Source: UBA5070 sp035604215 (lineage in GTDB: Bacteria > Fibrobacterota > Fibrobacteria > UBA5070). Taken from it: a stretch of 26,609 nucleotides of DNA. Of the stretch, positions 1-5,895 are shown piece after piece. Numbering within the stretch: the stretch's first letter is position 1; every line of letters starts with the position of its first letter. The notes beneath the pieces are model-generated. The model ran no database searches. It was given only the letters and a program-made list of their open reading frames with translations, and was not told the origin of the DNA. The DNA is taken from contig DATNIW010000006.1 in NCBI GenBank assembly GCA_035604215.1, forward strand, positions 1-26,609, written 5' to 3'. A program made the translations under genes and the position numbers.

Positions 1-1
1 G

Positions 2-454
2 CGGGTGCAGGTGCTGGGCGCCGCGGACGAATTCCGGAATGCATTGCTCCTGGCGCGCTCGGACGCCACCACCCGCCAGCGCAACAGCGGGATCGTCCTG
101 GACACCGCGAACCATCGTTACCGGAGATTCGTCGATTCGGCGGCCGACGGCACCGCCCATGGAACCTACGAAAACGGCGAAAACATCCTCCAGGACTGGC
201 AACCCCTGCCTGCGAACATGGTCTTCGACAGGGTCAGATCCAACGTCTCCCCGGATCCCGCGCCTCTCCCCTGTGGATCGGCGGCAACCACCCCCCCGGA
301 CACCAGCCAAGTCGGCACCTACTCGGTGGTCTTCCGGCCCGATGGCCGCTGCTGGGCGGATTTCTATGCGAAATTCGAGATCTCCACCTTCCCCAACGAT
401 ACGTTCGTGGTGACCGTTCTCCCCCCCACGGGACTTGTCACACTGGAGCATTGA
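2..454 (+). CDS. GspH/FimT-like minor prepilin, 5' end missing
   Basis: Partial gene: the frame is open at the left edge, so the prepilin leader and most of the hydrophobic helix lie outside the window. The visible start (RVQVLGAADEFRNALLLARSDATTRQ) matches the conserved segment just after the N-terminal helix of GspH/FimT proteins, where an amphipathic helix ends in an 'ARS-A--R' motif. The remaining roughly 120 residues would form the variable beta-rich pilin head, with two cysteines. In this family such proteins are minor pilins or pseudopilins that start assembly of a type IV pilus or type II secretion filament at the inner membrane. The next prepilin gene starts one base after the stop, so the four pilin genes form one operon. 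The family call is good, but pilus versus secretion pseudopilus cannot be decided here. A GTG at position 5 is an unlikely start, since it would remove the membrane helix. Confidence 0.75.
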   Translation, partial: RVQVLGAADEFRNALLLARSDATTRQRNSGIVLDTANHRYRRFVDSAADGTAHGTYENGENILQDWQPLPANMVFDRVRSNVSPDPAPLPCGSAATTPPDTSQVGTYSVVFRPDGRCWADFYAKFEISTFPNDTFVVTVLPPTGLVTLEH

Positions 455-455
455 C

Positions 456-866
456 ATGGGCGTTCGCGAGCGAAAATCCCACTCCGGAGGATTCAACCTG
501 ATGGAGGTCCTGATCGCCCTGATCGTGCTGGGCGTCATTTCCGTCATCTACCTGCAGATGTCCCGGTATTCCCAGAAGAACACGGGGAAGTCCATCGATT
601 GGCAGTCCGAATCCGTCCTGATCGAGAAGACCATCGAAAACCTCCGCACCGGCCACACCACCGCCCAGCTGCGCGCATTGGACAGCAGTTGGTGCGATTC
701 CACGAATTCCTCGACCGACTCCGTGACGGCCGTGGGCGGCATCCCCGACCCGTCGTTTTGCACCATCTACTGCGACAGCTTGGCGAAGATCTCGATCACG
801 GCCAAGCGCCGGAACTTCGCCGACTCGATCAGCATCGTCACCTACCTCTTCGTGGAGACTCCGTGA
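456..866 (+). CDS. PilV/GspI-like minor prepilin
   Basis: 136-residue class III signal-peptide protein. Residues 1-12 are a short basic leader ending in glycine. The predicted cut is G12/F13, followed by FNLMEVLIALIVLGVIS, with the conserved glutamate at mature position 5 and a single hydrophobic helix to about residue 33. This is the site recognised by prepilin peptidase PilD. The head is short (about 100 residues) and contains three cysteines, two of them in a C-x3-C pair that could form a disulfide. The ATG at 456 is chosen because GGAG at 445-448 lies 7 bases upstream and the leader has normal length; a TTG at 435 would give an unusual 19-residue leader. The stop overlaps the next start (GTGA). 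The second position in a FimT-PilV-PilW-PilX-like order supports the PilV label. Confidence 0.8.
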   Translation: MGVRERKSHSGGFNLMEVLIALIVLGVISVIYLQMSRYSQKNTGKSIDWQSESVLIEKTIENLRTGHTTAQLRALDSSWCDSTNSSTDSVTAVGGIPDPSFCTIYCDSLAKISITAKRRNFADSISIVTYLFVETP

Positions 867-1747
867 TCCGGCGGGGCATTTCCCTGGTCGAAATCCTGAT
901 CTCCCTGGTCATCCTGGGCGTGGTGGTGGGCATCGCCATGGTCGAATTCCAGTACCAGAACCGCAATTGGCAGACGGAGTCGGAACGGGCTGCGGCGTCG
1001 ATGATGGCCAAGGGAACCCTGGACGCGCTCACCTTGGGGGTCCGATCGACCGGGGGCGGCCTTCCGGACTCCAGCGCCGGGATCAGGGTGTGGGGGCCGA
1101 ACGAAGTGACCTTCGTGATGAACAAGACCGGATGGGTGGATACCGCCTTCGTCTACACTTTCAATCCTGCGAAGGCTTCGCTGGGAATCTCCATCGACAG
1201 CGCCGCCAAGTTCGAAAACCTGGGGTACGTCCGTTTGGGACTGAACGTCCCCGCCGGCAAGGGGATCCACGGCCCCGCCCTGTACCCCAAGACCTTCGTC
1301 CTGGGCATCAAGCGCAGGTTAAGCGGCGGTACCTGCACCAGGGATTCCCTGGTGCTGGACGCCACGCCCTTCCTGGACAGTTCCTGGAATCTCGCCGGCG
1401 ACATCCAGGTACCCGCAGGGCAGTTGGTCTACGGCTACGATTCCATCACCTATCGGAAGTCCCAGGACACCCTGTATGTCCGCCAGGATCTCGATTCCGA
1501 GTTGGTCTTTGCCGTGGGCGTCGACGCCTTGCACATCCAGTACCACCACCCCGTCGCCGGCTGGCTCGACTCCCTGTCCATTTCCGCTCCCGCCAAATCG
1601 GTGGACAAGGTCCAGATCCGGATGGTCACGCGCACCCTCTCGGTGGACAACAAACTCCTGGCGCAGAATCCGATGTCGCGGGGCTACTACTTCTGCGCAC
1701 TCGAAACCGATGTCAGCGTGCGCAACTCCAATCTCGTCAATCGCTGA
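863..1747 (+). CDS. PilW/GspJ-like minor prepilin
   Basis: 294 residues, starting with GTG inside the previous stop codon (GTGA) and preceded by GGAG at 854-857. The leader is very short (MIRRG), with cleavage predicted at G5/I6. It is followed by ISLVEILISLVILGVVVGIAM, with glutamate at mature position 5 and one membrane helix. The large head (about 265 residues) has alternating hydrophobic and polar stretches expected of a beta-sheet pilin domain, and few cysteines. PilW/GspJ-type proteins are the larger minor pilins of the priming complex, which agrees with the length and third position here. The 4-base overlap suggests translational coupling with the PilV-like gene. Confidence is high for a prepilin and moderate for the PilW subtype, since the head diverges quickly in this family. 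Confidence 0.8.
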   Translation: MIRRGISLVEILISLVILGVVVGIAMVEFQYQNRNWQTESERAAASMMAKGTLDALTLGVRSTGGGLPDSSAGIRVWGPNEVTFVMNKTGWVDTAFVYTFNPAKASLGISIDSAAKFENLGYVRLGLNVPAGKGIHGPALYPKTFVLGIKRRLSGGTCTRDSLVLDATPFLDSSWNLAGDIQVPAGQLVYGYDSITYRKSQDTLYVRQDLDSELVFAVGVDALHIQYHHPVAGWLDSLSISAPAKSVDKVQIRMVTRTLSVDNKLLAQNPMSRGYYFCALETDVSVRNSNLVNR

Positions 1748-1756
1748 GGAGATCCC

Positions 1757-3586
1757 ATGGCCACCAAACCCTTCTGGAACCGCCGCCGAGGCGTCGCCAT
1801 GATCCTGGTCCTGCTCCTCGGGATCGTGATCCTGGTGCTGGGGACCGCCATGATCACCACCTCCGGTGGGTTTTTCCAGAGCACGGTGGACGCCAAGCAG
1901 CGCCTCCGGTCCCGTTATGCCGCCGAAGCCATGGTGGCCCTGCAGATGGCCACCTTGGACAAGTTGAAGGACAGCCTGATGGCGGGAAAGCTCAACCTGG
2001 CCGCCGTCCCCGCGACCCAGGTGTCGCCGACTGGCAACGGAGAGATGGCCCAAGCGGGCTCCGTCAAGCAAACCACGGGCGGGCAACAGGTCGTGAATAC
2101 CGGAGACTTCAAAGGTTTGATGGGAACCAAGGTTTCCTTCCTGGTCAAATCCACCGGCACCGCTCCCGGTGGCGCCAAGACCAACGTCCAGGCCACGCTC
2201 TACCTCTACCAGATTCCGCTCTTCCAATTCGGCGTGTTCTACCAGGGAAACCTGGAAATCGATCCAGGCCCGGTGATGCACGTCCTGGGGCCGGTCCACA
2301 CCAACGGGAACGCCTACTTCCGCGCCTGGAGCGACTTGGCGACGACCGGCCACAGCCTCTACATCCAGGGCCCGGTCACCGTCGCCGGAAACATCTACCA
2401 GTGGGTCATGGGCCCACCGGATGGCTCGATCTACTACTACCACTCCCCCGACTCCGCACCCGCGGCGAACCAGTTCCAGGCAGGACTGACCCACAACATC
2501 GCGGCCATGGGCTCCAACCGACCGGGGCCGTCAAACGGGAAGTACAACATCGACTACGGCACGCCCCAACTGAACTTGCCCATCGGAGGGTCCGTGCCCC
2601 ACGATCTCATCATGCCCTGCACGGGAAGCGAATCTCCCGCGCTGAAAAACCAGAAATTCGACTGTCTGACCGACGCCGGGGGGAGGTTCATCAACGGCCG
2701 CACCGCCCAACCGTCGTGGATCCCCACGGACAGCGTCTTCTTCGATCGACGGGAAGATCGGTGGGTGCACGTCTGGTGCGTCAACGTGGCCGCCCTGCCT
2801 GCTGGAGATTCCATCTTCTACTTGTACGACTCGGTCCTGATGGCGCAGGACCGCGGCGCACGACACGACACGGTCATCAACGCCTTCAAGCTCTACAACG
2901 CCGCCCATTTGACCCGGAACCTGAGCATCGCCACCGGAAATCCCGTCTACGTGGAAGGCAACTTCAACGCCGGTTACCACGGCGGCCCCTGCAAACCCCT
3001 CGACTGGGTGGGGACGGTCCCCGACTCCGAGAAGTACTGCAACACCATGATCGCCTGCGATGCCTTCACCTTGCTGAGCCCGACCTGGTCCCACGAGAAT
3101 TACGCCGCCAAGGACACCAGCGGTTCCCTGGAGCAGAAATTCTCGAACGCCAGTTGGTTGACCGGAGCCGAAACCGAGAATCCTACCGGATACACGGGTG
3201 CGTTCGGCCTGAACGACACTCTGAACGCCGCCATTCTCACGGGGGAAAAGCCGACCGATTCCCTGTACCTCTACCCCTGGACCACCAACACCACCAACAA
3301 CTATTTCGAGGGCAAATACGAAGGGGGATGGCACAACACCATCCGGTTCCTGGAGAATTGGAACACCGCCACATCGCGCTTCCGAGGGAGCTTCGTGTGC
3401 ATGTGGAGCGCCGAAACACCGGGATTGCGCATGAAATACGACAGCACGGTCTTCTCCACCCGTTACTACAGCCCCCCAAACCGCGACTGGGGCTTCGATC
3501 CCCGCTTCGCGGACATCAACAACATGCCCCCCGGAACCCCGTTCCTTTCCACCGGGATCTACTACAACTGGCTCCAGTCGCAGTGA
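1757..3586 (+). CDS. PilX-like pilus assembly protein with a large C-terminal domain
   Basis: 609 residues. A basic leader ending RRRG is followed by VAMILVLLLGIVILVLGTAM. This resembles PilX/GspK N-termini, which are hydrophobic but lack the position-5 glutamate; leucine is present here. Residues 40-65 form an amphipathic helix (SRYAAEAMVALQMATL), as in PilX. The rest is far larger than classic PilX (about 200 residues). Around residues 165-190 it carries a 'PVMHVLGPVHTNGNAYFRA' segment similar to the DUF4900-type domain often found in large PilX-like proteins. Cysteines cluster near residues 290-305 and 415-435. GAGGAG at 1746-1751 precedes the ATG at 1757. As last gene of the set it may sit at the filament tip, where GspK-type proteins act; that role is inferred. 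The DUF4900 assignment is from memory of the motif and needs a profile search. Confidence 0.75.
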   Translation: MATKPFWNRRRGVAMILVLLLGIVILVLGTAMITTSGGFFQSTVDAKQRLRSRYAAEAMVALQMATLDKLKDSLMAGKLNLAAVPATQVSPTGNGEMAQAGSVKQTTGGQQVVNTGDFKGLMGTKVSFLVKSTGTAPGGAKTNVQATLYLYQIPLFQFGVFYQGNLEIDPGPVMHVLGPVHTNGNAYFRAWSDLATTGHSLYIQGPVTVAGNIYQWVMGPPDGSIYYYHSPDSAPAANQFQAGLTHNIAAMGSNRPGPSNGKYNIDYGTPQLNLPIGGSVPHDLIMPCTGSESPALKNQKFDCLTDAGGRFINGRTAQPSWIPTDSVFFDRREDRWVHVWCVNVAALPAGDSIFYLYDSVLMAQDRGARHDTVINAFKLYNAAHLTRNLSIATGNPVYVEGNFNAGYHGGPCKPLDWVGTVPDSEKYCNTMIACDAFTLLSPTWSHENYAAKDTSGSLEQKFSNASWLTGAETENPTGYTGAFGLNDTLNAAILTGEKPTDSLYLYPWTTNTTNNYFEGKYEGGWHNTIRFLENWNTATSRFRGSFVCMWSAETPGLRMKYDSTVFSTRYYSPPNRDWGFDPRFADINNMPPGTPFLSTGIYYNWLQSQ

Positions 3587-3692
3587 CCCCACACCCGGAA
3601 AGCACGGCATTTCAAAGATGTGGACCTTTTTGTCTTGGATGAAGTTCTAGATTTTTGCCAGTCGTCTCTTCTCACCCAAGCCAAAATCTCCC

Positions 3693-4052
3693 ATGGAGCC
3701 CTTTTCCCCCATGCGCATCCAATCCTCAACTCCAGAGTCGGGTCCGGGCCAAGATCCCCCGGAGGCTCTCGACATCGACATCTACCGCAGTTCGGTGGAC
3801 CGGACCAAGCTGCTGTCCGTGCCCGCAGGCACCAACCCGCTCGATCTATCCTTCCCCTCCGATCTCGACAAGGACCTTCACAAGGTTCTGCCGTACAAGA
3901 CCAAGGTCCACCTGGAGTTGGGTCAACCTGCGCTGGGTCTGGACGTGAAGGACATCTTCGCCCAGATCGCCGCGAAGGGCTATGCCGCGCATCAGCTGAA
4001 GGTCTCCTCGTCCATCGACCTGGGCATCCAGTTCGGCCGTTCCAAGACGTGA
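3693..4052 (+). CDS. Small conserved-looking hypothetical protein
   Basis: 119 residues; I do not recognise the family. There is no signal peptide or membrane segment. Residues 1-30 are proline- and serine-rich and probably disordered. Residues 32-119 look folded, with acidic and aliphatic stretches (ALDIDIYRSSVDRTKLLSV, LDKDLHKVLPYKTKVHLELG, DVKDIFAQIAAKGYAAHQLKVSSSIDLGIQFG). Codon use matches the neighbours and no long competing frame explains the region better, so I consider it real. The start is uncertain: ATG at 3693 has no clear ribosome site, while an in-frame ATG at 3711 has GGAG at 3695-3698, 12 bases upstream. It is separated from the pilin operon by 106 bases of more AT-rich DNA, so it is probably transcribed separately. 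It is followed by a hairpin in the gap to the convergent DksA-family gene. Confidence 0.6.
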   Translation: MEPFSPMRIQSSTPESGPGQDPPEALDIDIYRSSVDRTKLLSVPAGTNPLDLSFPSDLDKDLHKVLPYKTKVHLELGQPALGLDVKDIFAQIAAKGYAAHQLKVSSSIDLGIQFGRSKT

Positions 4053-4060
4053 TGTGGACG

Positions 4061-4084
4061 GAAGCCGCCATCGAGGGCGGCTTC
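4061..4084. terminator. Hairpin between convergent genes, candidate bidirectional terminator
   Basis: A perfect 9-bp inverted repeat (GAAGCCGCC / GGCGGCTTC) with a 6-base loop lies in the 43-base gap between the stop at 4052 and the opposing stop at 4096. Position and GC-rich stem suit a terminator shared by both strands. Neither side has a proper U-tract, so it may be a weak terminator or only an RNA 3'-end stabiliser. Confidence 0.5.
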
Positions 4085-4095
4085 TTCGGGAAGGA

Positions 4096-4527
4096 CTACT
4101 CCTTCTCCTTCTGCTGCTGCTTGGAGGCGTCCGCTTCCGCCTTGTGCCAGATGCACAGGGTCGCGGTGGGGACCGCTTCCAGGCGTTGCCTCGTGATCCA
4201 GGGGGGATCGGGATTCTTCGCGTGCGGAACCTTGCGGCACTTCTTGCACACCCCGAAGAGCCCGTCCTTGATGCGATCCAGCGCCTCGTTGATGTACAGG
4301 AGGTAGCGGCTCTCGCGGGAGGCCATCGCGAAGGCGTGCTCGCGGTCCATCGCATCGGCGGCCTGGTCCGCGAGGTGGTAGGCGTATCCGGACAGATCGC
4401 CGGACTGCTCCAGGGGATTCTTGCCCACCGTGGAGGTCTCGAGGTTGCCCAGCTCCTGGAGAAGTTTTTCCTTCTTCTCGTTGAGCAGTTCCTCGAAGAA
4501 CTTCAGATCTTTTTTGGTCAAACCCAT
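4096..4527 (-). CDS. DksA/TraR-family protein with variant zinc finger
   Basis: 143 residues. Residues 6-30 and 50-90 are charged helices predicted to form the coiled-coil hairpin of DksA-type proteins, with an acidic turn (LADQAADAMDRE, 52-63) like the DksA tip that enters the RNA polymerase secondary channel. A zinc-finger region follows, containing the family signature RLEAVPTATLCI. The finger is unusual: C94-x2-C97, then 27 residues (usually about 17), then C125-x2-H128, so the last cysteine is replaced by histidine and there is a Pro/Asp-rich insertion. The C-terminal tail is Lys/Gln/Glu-rich. The family adjusts transcription initiation with or without ppGpp. It lies downstream of the release-factor-like gene but has its own likely promoter at about 4573-4601. 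ATG at 4527 follows a CCGGAG-type ribosome site. The family is clear; orthology to DksA itself is not. Confidence 0.8.
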   Translation of the reverse strand: MGLTKKDLKFFEELLNEKKEKLLQELGNLETSTVGKNPLEQSGDLSGYAYHLADQAADAMDREHAFAMASRESRYLLYINEALDRIKDGLFGVCKKCRKVPHAKNPDPPWITRQRLEAVPTATLCIWHKAEADASKQQQKEKE

Positions 4528-4572
4528 TGGAGCGCTCCGGAGTACCGGTTGTTTTGCCGGTGGGAAGGGGAG

Positions 4573-4601
4573 AATATAGTACGGGTTGGGAAAGGTCCGA
4601 A
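4573..4601 (-). promoter_or_regulatory. Probable sigma-70-type promoter of the DksA-family gene
   Basis: On the minus strand a good -10 box (TATATT, 4578-4573) lies about 46 bases before the ATG at 4527. A weak -35 (TTCGGA, 4601-4596) sits 17 bases further upstream, just after the stop of the release-factor-like gene. The -10 stands out in otherwise GC-rich DNA. Between it and the gene is a perfect 10-base palindrome (GGAGCGCTCC, 4529-4538) next to the start codon. Confidence 0.4.
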
Positions 4602-4605
4602 AGGC

Positions 4606-4959
4606 CTAATCCGCGTTCCAGTCCCGATTCCCCCGTTCCCGCTTCAAACCCGAACGCCGCTTCTTCGCGATCCGGCCTCTGCGCCGGGACCCTCCGGTGG
4701 GCTTGGTGGGTATCCGCGGGGGGTCCCGATGGTTCAGGGCCGCGATCTTCTCCCGCAGCCTCGCCAGGCACTTGAGCTTGTTGAGGTGCTGGCTGCGCTC
4801 CTCCTGGCATTGGACCACCGCGCCCGATGGCAGGTGGCGGATGCGCACGGCGGACTCGGTCTTGTTGGCGTGCTGTCCGCCCGGACCGGAGGATCGGAAG
4901 ACCTGGACCTCGCACTCGTCCATGAGATCCTCGTCGGACTCGGGGAGGTCCCAGGTCAT
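4606..4959 (-). CDS. Short release-factor-like protein with GGQ (class I RF domain)
   Basis: 117 residues. It contains the catalytic GGQ loop of class I release factors in the form GPGGQHANKTESAVRI (GGQ at 27-29), followed by the conserved QCQEERSQHLNK block of the RF-1 fold, then a highly basic tail (RRRGRIAKKRRSGLKRERG). There is no codon-recognition domain. Known proteins of this shape (ArfB/YaeJ, C12orf65/MTRFR-like) hydrolyse peptidyl-tRNA on stalled ribosomes, with the basic tail entering the mRNA channel or contacting rRNA. By analogy this is a ribosome-rescue hydrolase, though the bacterial GPGGQ subgroup is less studied than ArfB. The ATG at 4959 overlaps the sirtuin stop as ATGA, which fixes the start and implies coupled translation. 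The frame stays open further upstream, but that part is antisense-like noise within the sirtuin gene. Confidence 0.85.
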   Translation of the reverse strand: MTWDLPESDEDLMDECEVQVFRSSGPGGQHANKTESAVRIRHLPSGAVVQCQEERSQHLNKLKCLARLREKIAALNHRDPPRIPTKPTGGSRRRGRIAKKRRSGLKRERGNRDWNAD

Positions 4960-5690
4960 CCGAGGCGTTCCAGGAGGGAGGCGAGGACGGCGCCCGCGAG
5001 GCCGCGGATCGAACAGTGGACGGATTCCGTCAACGCGGTGGTTTCCGGGTTGATCTCCACGACGTACGCCCCCGCGCGCCGGGCCGAGAGCGGAAGACCC
5101 GCGGCGGGTTGGACCAGACCGGAGGTTCCCACCAGCAGATACACGTCGCAACCGGCCGCCGCCGATTCCGCTTCCAGCAATTCCGCCCGGGGCAGCGGCT
5201 CCCCGAACCAGACGACACCGGGCCGCACAGGCCCACCACACCGGGGACAGCGCGGCGGGAGCTCGTCATCCGCGGCGGGGAGGTCCACGTCGATCCCCTC
5301 GTAGGCGCAGACGTCGCGGAAGAGATTCCCGTGCAGCTCGGAGAGGTTCCGGGAACCAGCCCGGCGGTGCAGGCCGTCCACGTTCTGGGTGGAGAGGTGG
5401 AAATCGGACACCCTCCGCTCCAGTTCCACCAGTGCCAGGTGACCCGAGTTGGGTTCCACGTCGCGGACGAGCTGGCGTCGCCAGCGATACCAGTCCCAGA
5501 CCAGCCTGGGATTGCGCTGGAAGGCCTGCGGGGTCGCCAGGTCCTCGGGGTGCCAACGGGCCCAAAGTCCGGTCTGCGCTTCGCGGAAGGTGGGCACACC
5601 GGACTCGGCGGAAATTCCCGCACCGGTCAGGACCGCCACCGACTCGGCCTTCGCCAGCCGGGAGCCCAACTCTTCTGGGATTCCCTCCAT
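4956..5690 (-). CDS. cobB: NAD-dependent protein deacylase, Sir2/CobB family
   Basis: 244 residues covering a complete sirtuin. It has the NAD-binding motif GAGISAESGVPTFR (23-36), TQNVDGLH (101-108), catalytic His120 in LHGN, and VVWFGE (159-164). Y68 and R71 (YRWR) match the Tyr-x-x-Arg pair that class III sirtuins such as SIRT5 and bacterial CobB use to bind succinyl or malonyl lysine, so desuccinylase/demalonylase activity is likely beside deacetylase activity. The zinc region has only three obvious cysteines (C128, then C148 and C151); the usual second cysteine of the first pair is absent (CAYEG). The enzyme would be cytoplasmic and remove acyl groups from metabolic enzymes, consuming NAD. 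It is the first gene of a coupled pair with the GGQ protein. No strong ribosome site precedes the ATG at 5690. Confidence 0.9.
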   Translation of the reverse strand: MEGIPEELGSRLAKAESVAVLTGAGISAESGVPTFREAQTGLWARWHPEDLATPQAFQRNPRLVWDWYRWRRQLVRDVEPNSGHLALVELERRVSDFHLSTQNVDGLHRRAGSRNLSELHGNLFRDVCAYEGIDVDLPAADDELPPRCPRCGGPVRPGVVWFGEPLPRAELLEAESAAAGCDVYLLVGTSGLVQPAAGLPLSARRAGAYVVEINPETTALTESVHCSIRGLAGAVLASLLERLG

Positions 5691-5895
5691 CGTATGGGAG
5701 AGAACCTAATGTCGTCGGGAAGGGAATGCTACGGGCCGATGGAATCGCAGCTACCGGCCGCAATCCGACGGAAAACTCTTACTGCTCGGCGCGCTCCGTT
5801 CGTCCTGCGGAAACTCCCACCATCCGGGTATCGTATCGTTGGTTTTAGGGCTACGGCACCTTCGCCGATGTCCGGATGCACAGACGAGGCCGGAA
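5691..5895. other. Divergent intergenic region (sirtuin / fibro-slime gene)
   Basis: 205 bases between divergent genes, so both promoters should lie here. It is slightly richer in AT near 5820-5850 (repeated GTATCGTATCGTT, then GGTTTTAG). I see no convincing -35/-10 pair on either strand, no tRNA and no riboswitch consensus. The leader of the fibro-slime gene would be short if transcription starts near 5840. Confidence 0.4.

Noticed and set aside
967..3642. Very long open frames overlapping the pilin genes in other frames and on the other strand, and similar ones over the fibro-slime gene (5851-8931 minus; 8199-10535 plus)
   Set aside because: High GC removes stop codons from alternative frames. 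The translations are Arg/Pro/Gly-rich without domains, while the chosen frames have signal peptides, motifs and ribosome sites.
5691..5895. Riboswitch (for example cyclic-di-GMP type) or tRNA in the longest intergenic region
   Set aside because: I looked for the conserved riboswitch cores and for a T-loop/acceptor pair and found neither; only short imperfect dyads are present.
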